Part shown: positions 1 through 12,195 of the stretch, in pieces
Numbering within the stretch: position 1 is the first letter of the stretch
How the letters are laid out: every line of letters starts with the position of its first letter
Assembly: GCA_012934845.2 (NCBI GenBank)
Contig: WNNJ02002852.1
Location: forward strand, 93,178-157,177
DNA from: Pomphorhynchus laevis
Lineage: Eukaryota; Acanthocephala; Palaeacanthocephala; Echinorhynchida; Pomphorhynchidae
Length of the DNA stretch: 64,000 nucleotides
Reading direction: 5' to 3'
The notes under the pieces: model-generated
Databases searched by the model: none
What the model saw: the letters and a program-made list of their open reading frames with translations, nothing else
What the model was told of the DNA's origin: nothing
Made by a program: the position numbers and the translations under genes

Positions 1-1190
1 GTGTTTAATAGTTTCCTTAAACGTTCTCCAAACTCACTCACTCCAAATATCCGTGCTTTCTATCTTTCTCTTCGCCGTTCTCATATTATTCTTATTCGTA
101 CTAAACGTACTCTCTTTTGGCGAAATCAACTCGAATCCTCTTCCAACTCTAAATCTCATTAAAAAAATTTAAACTCAATTCTTTCACGATCATCTACCCC
201 TTGTAATATAAATCCTGACGAATTTTCTTCATATCTACAATCTAAGCTATCTAATTTTCTCTTCTACCCATATCTCCCTTGTATCCTCTCTTCTCTTTGA
301 ATACTTCCTTCCCAGGGCAATTCCACCATCTTTCAGTTTCGTCTGATGAAGTTTCTTCGGTTCTTCTGTCATTACCTAATAAAACCTCTACTTCTGACCC
401 AATTCCCACTCACTTGCTTAAAAATATCTCCTCCTCTATCTCACCTTTCTTAACCACTTTGTTCAACTTGTCTATTTGCAGCCGCACATTTCCTTCCAAC
501 TGAAAATACGCAACTGTTCGCCCTCTCCTCAACGACCCTTCTTAGAACCTCCCTCCGTATCATTAAATTCTACAATTCTTCCTATCGTTGATAATCTCGT
601 TTTTCTAGGCTTCCATTTCGACAACTGACTTTCACTTAAACATTTCGTTAGAGATAAAATACGCTCATATACCTTGATACTCCACAACCTCCGTCAAGTT
701 TGTAGATTGATCGATTTCCCTTCATATATGACTCTCATATCTTCTCTCGTTTTCTCAAGACGATTACTGTCTTAATATATTTCCAGCTCACCTAAATCCA
801 CTCATCTTTCACTACAACGCATCATCAACGCAGCCGTCCGAGTTCTCCTCCGTCTTAGTCGTTTTGATCATACATCCCACCATCTTGCTTTTCTAGATTT
901 GCCTACAATTTAATGTCGTGTTCAAATTCGTCTTCTTCTCATTGCTTTCCGCCTTGTAACATTTCATACCCCTCATTTCTAAACCTTCCTTTTCTCGACA
1001 ATTCTCGTCATGTTTACTCTTCCTTGCGTTCCTGTAATTTCCTTCTTTTACATGTCCAAAACTACTCTACATATTTTTGATTCCGCTCCTTCCTTGTGGC
1101 TTTTTCTCTCTAGTGGAATCATTTGCCCATTCATATCCGTCAATCAACATCAATGACGTGCTTCAAACGTCAAATCTGATCACATTTAAT
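1..1190 (+). mobile_element. Decayed LINE (CR1/L2/Jockey-like), RT part
   Basis: A broken LINE reverse transcriptase on the plus strand. The clearest piece is an open stretch at 279-503 whose translation has the pattern of the start of a CR1/Jockey-type RT: VLLSLPNKTSTSDPIPTHLL followed by a hydrophobic run and a segment like LFNLSI...FP. Around 610-1000 further pieces in several frames resemble the C-terminal part of the same domain, for example INAAVRVLLRLSRFDHTS. Catalytic motifs are not continuous and many stops and frame changes intervene. The element starts before the window. This is a fossil non-LTR retrotransposon; the exact clade is uncertain. Confidence 0.6.
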
Positions 1191-1720
1191 CTTAATAATA
1201 AGATTTTATTACTAGTGATGACAAATATTTTAATAAGTAATGACAAAAAATATAAAAACAGCCTGAGAAGTCAGTCAAAAAAAACAGAGAAACCAACTCA
1301 TAGCTTCCTAACGTCTTAATCATCTTCTTCCGATTATGGCTTAAATCCGTGGGGATCTGAGCCACCAACCAATCCAACACGCCGCTTTCCGACTGAACCA
1401 CCCGGGGTCTTTCACCCCCCCCCAGAAGAATCCAATCGACGCGGACTATGCTGGGTAATCGAGAGACGAGAAGCTTGAAAAACCTTAGCCTTTGCTCTGG
1501 GGGACGTCCTCTCGAAAAGAAGACTAATCTTGAGATAGCCCAAGTGCCCCAAAGGCGCACTTGAATTTTTCCTTTCAATGACAGATGTTGAGCCCGTTTC
1601 CGAGCCCACCTAGCTTTCTCCAGGATACGTTTGTGTCTATCCAGGTCGGCTTTCGCCGACCAGTTTACCGAAACGGTGAACCCCAGGTATTTTACTTGAC
1701 TTGTGAAAGTAGGGAGTGGT

Positions 1721-2300
1721 TCAGAGTGCAGAGAGTGCTAGTCTCCTAAGTTTCTTTTTGGTGGCAGGAACGCCATTAAAGACAACCACCTGTGATTTAG
1801 AGGAGTTTAAAATAAGATTGGATGGGGGCAACTGATCTTTTAATCTTAAAAAGAAACGGCTGATGTCAGAGATTACATCTTTGCACCTGCGTCCAGAGAA
1901 CAAGGCTGTGGTATCATCAGCATATACCACTAGATGTTGATCACGTTTTAAATTCTTGAATAGAACAATAAATGCAGCAAGATATAAGATAGAAGAAAGT
2001 GGGGATCCTTGAGGTACACCTGTAATAGGGTAGAACTGACGCGCATCAGGGTCGTCTTCATAGTAGAACCGCTTGGTGTACAGGAGTATCTCCACCCTGT
2101 TAACAATTCTCGCAGGCAACCCGAGGGACCTGAGAGAGGAGATAACGAAGGAAATGGAGATCCGGTCAAATGCAGCTGAAAAATCAAGAAAAACAGCCAC
2201 AGCAAGCTGATGACTATTATCCTGACAAAACTGATGCACTTCACCAACTGCTGAATGGACCAAGCGACATTTGACAAACCCATGGAAACCAGGTGGGATT
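1721..2300 (-). pseudogene. LINE reverse transcriptase core
   Basis: A 180-residue open stretch with the RT core in order: AVFLDFSAAFDRIS (motif A, catalytic Asp), GVPQGSPLSS (motif B) and VVYADD (motif C). Upstream the same frame gives IPPGFHGFVKCRLVHSAVGE, the usual fingers region before motif A. This is the polymerase part of the I/R1-type LINE on the minus strand. The flanking thumb and 5' regions lie in other frames. Confidence 0.8.
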
Positions 2301-3351
2301 AAATTTCGCCTACTCAGATAATGCGGATTCTAAGCGCAAGCGCTTTTTCATAGATCGAGACGAGGGAATTTAGAATCGAAATGGGCCGCAGGTCTTGAGA
2401 ACAAGAGACCGGATACTTTTTGGGTAAAAAAATCCTTCTACTAATATTGATGCCGGCCACATCGGATGGGGTGGCTTATAGCATTGTGACGGCCACCTCT
2501 CTTCTTTGATCGGCTGTCAAAAGCTGACAGACACGAGAAGAGAGTGAAGCGACGGATTTGGAGGTGCCCGGAAGAGGACCCAGGCGTTGAGAATATCTGT
2601 GACAGATAAGTCCCTACTCCTAAAGTCTCCCTAAGGCGGGATTGGTTGAGGTGATTGTGTGGCTCCATAGTTGTGTTGGGCAGTGACTCTTCCAAAACTT
2701 CTCAAAGGCCTATACTACCTATTCAACCCAAAGCCCTATACTTCCAGGAAACAAACTTCTCCTTCTTTAATATCTTCCAAAAGGAAGACTGAGAGGGGTT
2801 AAGACGAGCAATACTCGCCCTATCTCTACTCAGCTGGAACCAATATATGGTGCGCAAGTATTCATTCGAGAGGGTCTGCCTGGCGGAAGCAGAGAGATTG
2901 TAGAGGTTCAGTAGTTCAGCTAAGACCTTGAGTTTTGTAGGAGTGGGACTGAAAATGCGACCTTTATAGGTTGTCGAAAGCAACGCGGTAGCTTGCGAAG
3001 AAAGGTAGGAATTAAATTCAGTTAAACTCTCATTACCAATTCGGGGGAAGCGTTGAATAGCTGCCTGGAAGAAAGCCACTCTGATTGGGTCAAAGTGGAA
3101 TCTCCTACGACGCAGCGTATCCTCTTCTATCCGACAACGAATTAGATCATGAGATGTAGACAGATATTGTCGCGACTGCTCCGTGCAGACTGGTCTTAAC
3201 AACTACCTCTCATGGATCAGTAATAAGTCGAGGAGTGAATTCGTTGAAGTGCAATGAAAGGTAGTTGACGGTGGTTTGTGAATAAGATAACCATTCCTAG
3301 CACTGTGGAGTGCTGCATTAATCCAACGACCAGTTATGTCGTTGAAGTCAC

Positions 3352-3772
3352 CTAGTACCATGTCATAGCCGCTATTGATAATACCATCCAGGAGGTCACG
3401 GTTCTTGTGAATCTCCCCTGGACTATGTAGACATAGGCAAGACTGAGGCGTTTACCGTTCTTAACGAGTGAAACTACTAAGTAAGACAGGGCTGGACAAG
3501 AGTAATTTAGCAAGAGGGAAGACCTTAAGGAGCACTTAACAAGGTCAAGAGTCGTTGATATGAAGAGGAGTGAGGTAGGGTTATGTACGGAGTATAGTGG
3601 GAACAAATTTGCTTTGGAATAAATCGAGTAATATCCTGGAGAGACGTATAGACCGCGTCTCCTGAAGGACTATAACATCAGCGTCTCTACCAGATAAAAG
3701 TCTAAGGACAGAAGCACCTCCCGAATTCCACTGAAGAATATTCAGTGAAAAAGGCTCGGGTTTAATCACCAT
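3352..3772 (-). pseudogene. LINE endonuclease domain fragment
   Basis: Endonuclease half of the I/R1-type LINE. The N-terminal segment reads LNILQWNSGGASVL and then VIVLQETRS. The QWN and QET motifs are typical of LINE apurinic/apyrimidinic endonucleases, which nick target DNA. Further on, near 3335-3362, a GDFND motif marks the second catalytic strand. The domain is split over at least two frames. Expected length for such a domain is about 220 residues; what remains covers most of it. Confidence 0.65.
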
Positions 3773-4105
3773 TGTGTCAGATCAGTTGGACCGGGACAGC
3801 CAACCTAGACAGAGCTAGGAGCAAGAAGGTTGCCCCACCCGCCACTGGCCTCATCCAGGACCAGATCCCCCTGGGCAATATCTTTATTTCCCAGTGAGGC
3901 GACTTCTTTTCCTTCATCACCTTTCCCACCTTGAGAAGTGGGATAGATCTTGCCGATCCCCCTCTTCTTGGAGTAAGTTTTTAGTTCTTCAGGTAGGGGA
4001 CAGCTGTAGAGCCAACAAATGAGGATACTATTGGCAATAGCAAACCTTGAAGTTCTGAAATAATCACCGTTTTTGATTTGCGAAAGGTGTGATTTGGCAC
4101 GTAAA

Positions 4106-4450
4106 AATAAATCTTTTTTAGAATAGGATACTAGATAATCAAATTCCATCAGAGGAAATACGTCGTGTTTGGCCCTAGTCTGTGTAAGGTCGAGGTGTTA
4201 AGGCCCGAAACCTGATAACATAACAGTTCCTCCTGATGACCTCTAATTCTTATTCTAATACAACGTCTGTTATTTATTAGTCGATTCATAAAAATGACGT
4301 TTATTTTAAATTTCAATCTTTCATTTTAACTTGATATAAGTTATATGAAATCTTTATAAAGTTATTCAATTATTTTATTTTTATTTAGCATTGTTCAATT
4401 TATAAATAATTTAATAAACGTAGACTTAGTTACTTGATCTGATTCCAGAT
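4106..4450 (+). mobile_element. PLE family A, 3' terminal fragment
   Basis: A 5'-truncated copy holding only the 3' noncoding end of the AT-rich PLE family A. It shares with the other copies the block around CCGAAACCTGATAACATAAC and TTCCTCCTGATGACCTCT, the ATTTATTAGTC segment, and a terminus close to GTAGACTTAGTTACTTGAT. At least a dozen such ends occur in the window on both strands. The first residues of the upstream LINE open frame are in fact read from this end, so the junction is about 4105. Confidence 0.75.
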
Positions 4451-4879
4451 GGAATCAGAGGTTGAGAATATCAAAACGACGAGAATATGAGATAACATTT
4501 GCGTATTCGGTTACTAGATATCCTTAAATGTTTTGGTCATATGTGAAAATTAGTTTATTAAATAAAGTTTATTATTCAAAATTTATTTTATTCAAAAGCT
4601 GGCAGGCATTTGTCACTTAATTTTTTTTTCGTTCAAAAACTGAAAATACTCTCATTTTTGCTTTTAGGCTTTTTCCGTTTTTCTTTGATCCACAGGTCAA
4701 AGAAATTGACAAAGAAAAATTAATTTTTCTTAAAAGCGAATTAATAATCTCACATTTATTTATTTGTTCTTGTCTATTTGAGCAGTCTATACCTTTGATC
4801 TAGTCACATAAAGCAACTAGACAAAAAACTGGACAAAACAACTAGATGAAAACCGGACTTTAACAAAACCTTACAAATG
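4451..4879. other. AT-rich noncoding stretch
   Basis: No gene, RNA or repeat recognised. It lies between a family A terminus and the 3' end of the PGAP2-like gene. On the minus strand an AATAAA hexamer near 4755, about 120 bp past the stop, could serve polyadenylation of that gene; this is inference only. Confidence 0.4.
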
Positions 4880-5554
4880 TCAAAATTTTTTATTATGTAA
4901 AATAGAAACAGTTATGTTGTAATTACTTATTACAATTGCTAATACTACAATATATTCAAAAAATGCGAATATGCTGTACAGAAAGGATGCACATCGATAA
5001 TTGTGCCAACAGTAAAAGAAAAATGATCCAACGAGGCCTACGTCAAATATAAGAATAAATTTAATGTTCTTATTGGCATGCACTGTAATGAAATTAAATG
5101 TTACCAGCAAGCAGAAAAGGATGATATGGACTGAACCTTGAGTATACACTGAAAGAATTTGCAGCAAGCATGTGTCTATTATATTAAGATAAAATTGATA
5201 AGATCGTTTCCATAGTGTCCGCGTTTGAGTTGTTACGAATAACCGTAAAATGCCGTGAAGCGAAATAGTTATAAACCAAATCTGCTTACAATTCGAATCA
5301 AATGAAATTGCGGCACTTAACGACGGGAGAACATTCGTAACATTTGTACAATGTGTCTGGTTCACTTCTAGAAATCCGTACACCAAACTGTATACAATAC
5401 ATGATATAAGTCCAATTGGTGGAAGTAATGCGCAATTTCGGGCTAGCAATTGAAAATCTTTTAAACTGTACAATATGCGTTTATCAAGGGAATTAAAATT
5501 TTCACAATGCTGACTTGTCATACGTAATGAATTCACAGCTGATAAGTCATGCAA
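4880..5554 (-). CDS. PGAP2-like (Frag1/DRAM family) membrane protein
   Basis: Intact 224-residue ORF without introns. It resembles PGAP2, the Golgi/ER multi-pass protein needed for GPI-anchor lipid remodelling. Visible matches to the family: a first membrane segment at about residues 41-62, then THC (67-69) followed by LPSLSAAIS (76-84), a segment IWFITISLHGILRLF, and near the C-terminus FFYCWHNYRCASFLYSIFAF followed by EYIVVL, which aligns with the conserved RHNxYC...YTIFAxLEYxVVL region. Five to six hydrophobic segments are visible. Length is slightly below the human protein (about 250 residues); a hydrophilic loop in the middle is short. Start ATG at 5552-5554; an in-frame Met at residue 12 is an alternative. 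No repeat motif is present, so I read it as a host gene or a young intronless retrocopy flanked by transposons. Confidence 0.7.
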   Translation of the reverse strand: MHDLSAVNSLRMTSQHCENFNSLDKRILYSLKDFQLLARNCALLPPIGLISCIVYSLVYGFLEVNQTHCTNVTNVLPSLSAAISFDSNCKQIWFITISLHGILRLFVTTQTRTLWKRSYQFYLNIIDTCLLQILSVYTQGSVHIILFCLLVTFNFITVHANKNIKFILIFDVGLVGSFFFYCWHNYRCASFLYSIFAFFEYIVVLAIVISNYNITVSILHNKKF

Positions 5555-5817
5555 TTAACGAACGTAATTTACCTAAACAGATATAAAATATAATTTATCA
5601 AGACAATAATAATAAAGAGTTTCTTTAAAAACTAACGTCTTTTAAACAAAAACAACTTTTAAGAGATGATATTTAACTTCAGAAAATATAAGAAGTTTTT
5701 CTAAAGATATCATATGTTCAATAAATCAAAACTTTTTTTTTAATTTTTTTGAGTCAAATTTTACAAACAAGTAAAGAAATAGTTAACCTCTTCGTATAAT
5801 GTCCATAATTGATAGCG

Positions 5818-7255
5818 TTAGACTTCCTCCTCTTCGTTATCACTATTTTCAGATAGCGCCTGATCATCTAGAATATCTGAATCAACCGATCCACTGACAA
5901 CTAGCCGGCCTTTTTCCGGTATCATCTGTTTGTTTATAGTGGGCGTGATTATTTGATCTGTTTCACAAAAGTCAGTTAATAATTCTGTTTCATAATTAAA
6001 ACTTCCGTCCAATTCATGATTATCACTATTTGCGTTCGATAAACTGTCAGTTAATTCAGAATCAGATAATGTATGTACGTCATGTGTCATATAACCGACG
6101 GTCTGTTTACTAATTTCGGTTTCTGGCTGTGAGTTTATAGGTAAAGATTCAGGATCATCAGCGTCGTTATTATTTGATGAATTGTCACATTGTTGCAGAA
6201 AGGTGTCAAAATGTGGCTTAATTTTGCTTGAAAGACTTTGGGGCTTTACTGTGATTGCAGAGCTCAATACTTTTAGTGTGAATTTTCCGTTTTCTTCTAT
6301 AAGTGCACAATCTCTGTAGGAACACAATTTATGAGTTCCTGTAAAAACTGACGTATCGACACTGGATCCTGGTATATTAGCTAGCGTGACAATTACTTCA
6401 TTTGTATTGTTAAATTCAATGTATCCAGGAGCGGACTGATCAATTGACGATGGAAGAGAGTCAACTGCCAGATCAAGTGCCTGGAAGGGGTTCATTCTTC
6501 GTGTGGGATTCTCCATTATGGGGTTAGCGATCTCGTAATACGGTCGGTTTAACATATCAATGCTAGATAATATAGCTTTTGAATTTCCTCTCATGAGTGC
6601 TATTGATATTCGTTGAAAGAGTCGTGCAGATGCGATGCTGCATGGTATAGATGATCGAATTGCTAAGTATCGGGCGATTCGTCTGATGATTTTCTCCCCT
6701 TCCATATTCCAGCCGCCGTAACACTCCAAGACTGCAGGTATGAAGTTATATCCCGCCTCAATCATTTTAGCACGGTACTTTCTATCTTTGACCGATGATG
6801 CGTACTGCGCAGCTGCGTAACCAGGCACATAAGCTGACTGGCGAAGAAAATATTTCTGTAGTGGATGTGTTACCGCGAAGTCTATAGCATCTGAAGGATC
6901 CCCGTAGATCAGAATATGGGATGGCCGTTCTTGAAGATTTTGAACAAGGTTGCGAACCTCGCAACCCACATGCATTCCTGCTGATTGTGCCGCCTGGAGA
7001 ACGACGTCACGAATTCCATTATGACGCATTCCTGGAAAACCACCGTAGTTGCAAGTTAGTGCATGGAAGCCCTCAGCATCTGCGTTTCGAAAACATCGAC
7101 TACAACGGTAGTCACATGGAACAATTTGCAGGTCTAACCACATTCTTATAAGAATTGTGAATTCTTGGTCGGTAAGAGCTAGGCCGAGACTTCGATTTGG
7201 GGCGCATTGTAACCATGCGTTCGCATGTGGCTGTGATACCGCTATTAGTCTGGCC
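5818..7255 (-). pseudogene. REL retrotransposon family E, 3' half (copy 1)
   Basis: C-terminal part of a non-LTR retrotransposon with a restriction-like-endonuclease style tail. The frame is open from about 7255 to the stop near 5818; the longest ATG-started piece is 441 residues. It begins with SQPHANAWLQC, then a Cys/His cluster C14, C17, H27, C31 (HALTC), then RHNGIRD (40-46), a candidate nuclease segment with IDFAVTHP, and a Ser/Asp/Glu-rich acidic tail ending SDNEEEEV. The family pattern (HALxC, RHNxxRD) is common in invertebrate REL-type elements. The copy is 5'-truncated at about 7255, where it meets head-to-head a 5'-truncated PLE A copy. It is very similar to the second half of the copy at 36-39 kb and has fewer breaks. 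Confidence 0.75.
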
Positions 7256-7257
7256 CT

Positions 7258-9725
7258 TTTTTAATCAAAACTTAATTAACGACTATGATATGCTAAGTTG
7301 TATAATAGACAGTTATTGTAATACATAGACAGTTAATGTAATATAAAATACTATAATCGTACAATAAATGTTAATAATAACAATAAAAAATATACATTAA
7401 CCATAAACTTCATTAATAAATGTATAGATAACATAAATATAACTGGACTTTTAAATAATTCTAAAAGTAAAGAAATAATAGGGTTAGATTTAAGTAAATA
7501 TATTCCTAAAATAAGGTATAAACTCCTACCACTATTAGGACGAAAAATTTGTAATCATAATAAAGAATTAAAATCAATATGTAACGATAATATTAGAAAC
7601 ATAATGGAAACAGAATGCAATTGTAAAAGTCTTAGTTTTGATAAAATAAATGAACATATATGTACCCATAATCTAGAATTAATTGAAAATTGTGAATTAA
7701 GAAAGCTGCTATCAAAAGGGTATAAATATAGATTAAATAATAACAACGACAAAAATAAAATTTACAATTCGTTATATAATAACTTAAATGCTTACTTTAG
7801 TAAGCTGATTAATAGTGAAAGCTCGAATATATCTAAGATAAACATTTGGAAAGATTATATATTTGATAAAATTAAAAATAAAATGAAAATAACAAACAAT
7901 TACAAAAGGAAAGATAAAATTAATAAAGATATGTATACAGAACTTACTAAATTAAACAACTATTGATAAACAACTATTGATAAATTAAACAACTATTGAT
8001 TTATTATGATATACTAATGAAAGAAGTTAATTCTAATGATTTAAATGTAAATCCAACATATGAACGTAGTGAGTTGAGTTTAGAAACAATTATTACAAGT
8101 CACTGTTCTATAATGGATAAAAAGGGTATAAAGGTTGAATTAGATAATAAAACTATACCTATATTATATTGGAATCCAAAATTACATAAAAATCCAATAA
8201 AACCTAGGTTCATATGTAGTGCGTTTAAATGTACATTCAAACCACTTTCTGTCTATATGAATAAAATACTTAAAGTAATTAAAGCACACTTTAAAAAATA
8301 TTGCAAGGTAATCGAAATTAATACTGGTATAAAACACTATTTCAGTATTAATTCTGCAAAAGAATTTTTGGAACAGACAAAAGGAATAAACTTTCAAAAT
8401 ATAAATACATACGAATATTGTACGCTTTATACAAATCTAGATTTAGTAGATATTAACGAAACGTTTGTAAAATTAATTAATCTTATATTCAGAAAAAGAT
8501 ATACATATATATATGTTATAATAATTATAACGCCTATCTAACAAAAATTAAACAAAAATTAATTAATCTTATATTCGGAAAAATATATACATATATATGT
8601 TATAATAATTATAACGCCTATCTAACAAAAATTAAACATCAAGTTATAAACATCAAGTAAATATAAATATATGGATAAAATTGAATTAATAGAATTCTTA
8701 AATATTTTGATAAATCAAAATTATTTAAAAGTAGGGACATCTATATTTAGACAAGTAAAAGGTGTTCTAATGAGTGGTAATAGTAGCCCAATTATAGCTG
8801 ACTTGTTTTTAAGCTTTTTAGAATATGAATTTGTTCATAACTGTGTAAAAACTAAATCTAAACAATATAAATATATGAAATATATGTTTCGATACATTGA
8901 TGATATATGTGTATTTAATTCTAATAATTTTTATTCAATTAGTGAACAAATTTATCCGGAAAGCCTTATTCTTAACAAAACCAATATTGATGATAAAGAA
9001 GGTGTATATCTAGATATGAACATTAAATTAACATTAACTAAAACTACTATTAATTTATATCGTAAAGATGACATATTTAAATTTACAAGAAACATATTTT
9101 TACATGATCAATCATGCATACCATTTAATATAAAATATAATACATTAAATAATGAAATTTTAAGAATTGCAACAATATGTAATGATATTGGCTTTCTTCA
9201 AAATCATTTAAATAATTTAATAGATACATATTTTAAACTAGGTTACTATAAAAATAACATCAAGCAGAAAATAGTAAAATATATAAATCAACACAATAAT
9301 ATAAAGAAAAAATTTAATATCTTAAGTGACAAATTTTTATGGATGGATAATAAATAATATACTTTGGATTTGAATAAGATACTAGATAGTTAAATCAGAA
9401 GAAATACATCCTTAACACGTATTTGGACCCGCTGATATGTTGGGTAGAGGAGTTAGGGGCCGAAACCTGATAGCATAGCAGTTCCTCCTGATGACCTCTA
9501 TTTCTTATTATGATACAACGTATGTTATTTATTAGTCAATTCATAAAAATGACGTTTATTTTAAATTTCAATTTTTTATTTTAACTTGATTTAAATTATA
9601 GAAAATCTAAAAACAATTATTAATTTTATTATTTAATTATTAAATTTTGATTTAGCATTATTATGTTTTGTTTATTTTATAATTATATTAAATACGTAGA
9701 CTCGGTTAGCTTATTTGATTTCTAT
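7258..9725 (+). mobile_element. PLE family A, copy A1 (5'-truncated)
   Basis: Penelope-like element with RT reading frames at 7604-7966, 7996-8541 and 8671-9357 and a 3' region to about 9725. Recognisable blocks: a Cys/His stretch ECNCKSLSFDKINEHICTHN followed by LRKLLSKGYKYR; LYWNPKLHKNPIKPRFICSA (fingers); a motif A region TLYTNLDL; RQVKGV...GNSSPIIADL (motif B); FRYIDDICVF (motif C) and a C-terminal helical thumb. The copy begins inside the N-terminal region. A short direct duplication of about 80 bp lies at 8490-8640 and a few frame breaks separate the ORFs. The 3' end carries the family terminal structure at 9435-9525. Confidence 0.8.
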
Positions 9726-10330
9726 ATAACCACTAAAAAAAGTTACTTAAAATAAAACATTCAGAGAGAAAAAATATAATCAAAAGTCAGCCAGTCGTGT
9801 TCATGTATCACGGCCTCAGTTCCAGCGGGATCTGAGCCTTCCAGCCAATCCAACAAGCCGTATCAAGACAACAATGCCATAAGTATAATAAAGAGTGGTA
9901 ATGCTTCATCATCGGATACCCTTACGTCTTTCGACAAAGCGACCATGTGGCCTTGACGTGTTCATACAGAAATGTCAAGAGAGTGGATGCTCGAGGTTTG
10001 AAACCCTTACACGGTCACGTGGGGCTGAACATATAAATATGATAGGCTGAGCATATAATGAGCTGATCAATAATGGGCTGAGCATATAAATGTAATAATG
10101 TAAACTGCAATTTAATATTAAAATTTATCGTCGGGGATACCCTCCGGAATAAATTTTAATAAAGCATTTTCTTCTTCACTGAGAATCAAAATACCAACCA
10201 ATTTTATTTGTCGGTTGAGGCTAATGCATTGCTTTCGGCAATGTATTGGTCCTATTAAAATAATATAAACATTAAAAACAATAACTTAATACAAACTTAA
10301 CACAGCAGGCTAAGGAATAATCGGAATGCT
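9726..10330. other. Mixed noncoding region with a LINE 3'-end fragment
   Basis: On the minus strand, about 9790-9880 translates to LLDWLEGSDPAGTEAV, close at DNA level to the LDWL tail of the I/R1-type LINE at 1.3 kb (shared GGCTCAGATCCC). This is probably a related LINE 3' end. The rest, including a short stem-forming stretch at 10130-10165, contains no gene that I recognise. Confidence 0.4.
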
Positions 10331-10348
10331 ATGCACGAACATTACCGG

Positions 10349-10388
10349 ACGGTGCAACTCTCGGCCTCGGGACCGAGAGTTGCACCGT
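10349..10388. repeat. Perfect 16-bp inverted repeat
   Basis: Arms ACGGTGCAACTCTCGG (10349-10364) and its exact reverse complement (10373-10388) enclose an 8-base loop. It is GC-rich in AT-rich surroundings and sits just before the end of a family A copy. No rho-independent or miRNA context is evident; function unknown. Confidence 0.8.
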
Positions 10389-12195
10389 GCTAATGACGTG
10401 CTAATGACGTATTTCATCTGATGCAATTTAATTATCTACTATTATATTCTAATACAATATTGCTATATATAGCAATATTGCTATATACTTTGCAATATAG
10501 CAATATAGCAGCGGGGCCAAATACACGCTAAAATACAAAGTATATTATTTATTATTCATCCATAAAAATTTGCCACTTAAGATTTAAATTTATTCTTTAT
10601 ATTATTGTGTTGATTTATATATTTTACTATTTTCTGCTTGATGTTATTTTTATAGTAACCTAGTTTAAAATATGCATCTATTAAATTATTTAAATGATTT
10701 TGAAGAAAGCCAATATCATTACATATTGTTGCAATTCTTAAAATTTCATTATTTAATGTATTATATTTTATATTATATGGTATGCATGAATGTTCATGCA
10801 AAAATATGCTTCTTGTAAATTATTTATTATCCATCCATAAAATATTTTATATTATAAAATACATGAAAGGGACTTATGTTGAAGAAGATGGTATGTATGA
10901 ATACTCATGCAAAAATATGTCATCTTTACGATATAAATTAAAAGTAGTTTTAATTGATGTTAATTTAATGTTCATATCTATATATACATTCTTTATCATT
11001 AATATTGGTTTTGTTAAGAATAAGTCTACCTGAATAAATTTGTTTGCTGATTGAATAAAAATTATTAGAATTAAATACACATATATCATCAATATATCGA
11101 AACATATATTTCATATATTTATATAGTTTAGATTTAGTTTTTACACAGTTATGAAGAAATTCATATTCTATAATGCTTCAAAACAAGTCAGCTATAATTG
11201 GGCTACTATTACCACCCATTGGAACACCTTTTACTTGTCTAAATATAGATGTCCCTACTTTTAAATAATTTTGATTTATCAAAATATTTAAGGATTCTAT
11301 TAATTCAATTAATAGAATTCAGTTAAATACATATAATCATTGTATCGAAACATATTTCATATCTTTTATAGTTTAGATTTATTTTTACACAGTCATGAAC
11401 AAATTCATTTTCTATGAAGCTTAAAAATAAGTCAGCTATAATTGGGCTACTATTACCTCCCATTAGAACACTTTTTATTTGCCTAAATATAGATGTCCCT
11501 ACTTTTAATAATTTTGATTTATTAAAATTATTTTATAATTTAATTTATTAATTCAATTTTATCCATATATTTATATTTATTTGATGGTTTAATTTTTGTT
11601 AGATAGGCGTTATAATTATTATAACATATATATGTATATCTTTTTCCGGATATAAGATTAATTAATTTTACTAACGCTTCTTTAATATCTACTAAATCTA
11701 GATTTGTATAAAGCGTACTAAAATCGTATGTATTTATATTTTGAAAATTTATTCCTTTTGTCTGTTCTAAAAATTCTTTTGTAGAATTGAATACTGAAAT
11801 AGTGTTTTATACCAGTATTAATTTCGATTACCTTGCAATATTTTTTAAAGTGTGGTTTAATTACTTTAAGTATTTTATTCATATAGACAGGAAGTGGTTT
11901 TAATGTACATTTAAACGCACTACATATGAACCTAGGTTTTATTGGATTTTTATGTAATTTTGGATTCCAATATAATATAGGTATAGTTTTATTATCTGAT
12001 TCAACCTTTATACCCTTTTTATCCATTATAGAACAGTGACTTGTAATAATTGTTTCTAAACTCAACTCACTACGTTCATATGTTGGATTTACATTTAAAT
12101 CATTAGAATTAACTTCTTTTATAATAAAGCTTTTTTGCTTTATAAGCTTTCTTCTTTATAGAGACAAAGTTATTATTAGCTTTAACATGCGCTCA
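10389..12195 (-). mobile_element. PLE family A, copy A2 with duplicated RT block
   Basis: Minus-strand family A copy. From its 3' end it holds part of the terminal region (10389-10560), the thumb (10577-10801), the motif C block and fingers (11718-12065). The YIDD-to-motif-B block occurs twice, at about 11080-11300 and again at 11320-11540, so the copy has an internal segmental duplication or is a join of two copies. Many frame breaks. It ends in the region before the fingers, near 12195. Confidence 0.7.

Larger units (their letters stand above)
1320..4105 (-). mobile_element. Decayed LINE of the I/R1 superfamily
   Basis: A non-LTR retrotransposon read on the minus strand, 5' end near 4105 and 3' end near 1320. 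In element order it shows an apurinic-type endonuclease (3352-3772), an intermediate region (2723-3202), a reverse transcriptase (about 1721-2300) and a C-terminal tail (1320-1610) ending in a LDWL-containing segment. Order and motifs fit I/R1/LOA-like LINEs. Several frame breaks separate the pieces, so it is not active. The 5' end abuts a 3' terminal fragment of PLE family A at about 4106. A related 3' end lies near 9790-9880. Confidence 0.7.

Noticed and set aside
1192-1578. 128-residue minus-strand ORF as a separate gene
   Set aside because: It overlaps the C-terminal tail of the I/R1-type LINE and runs past it into AT-rich DNA.
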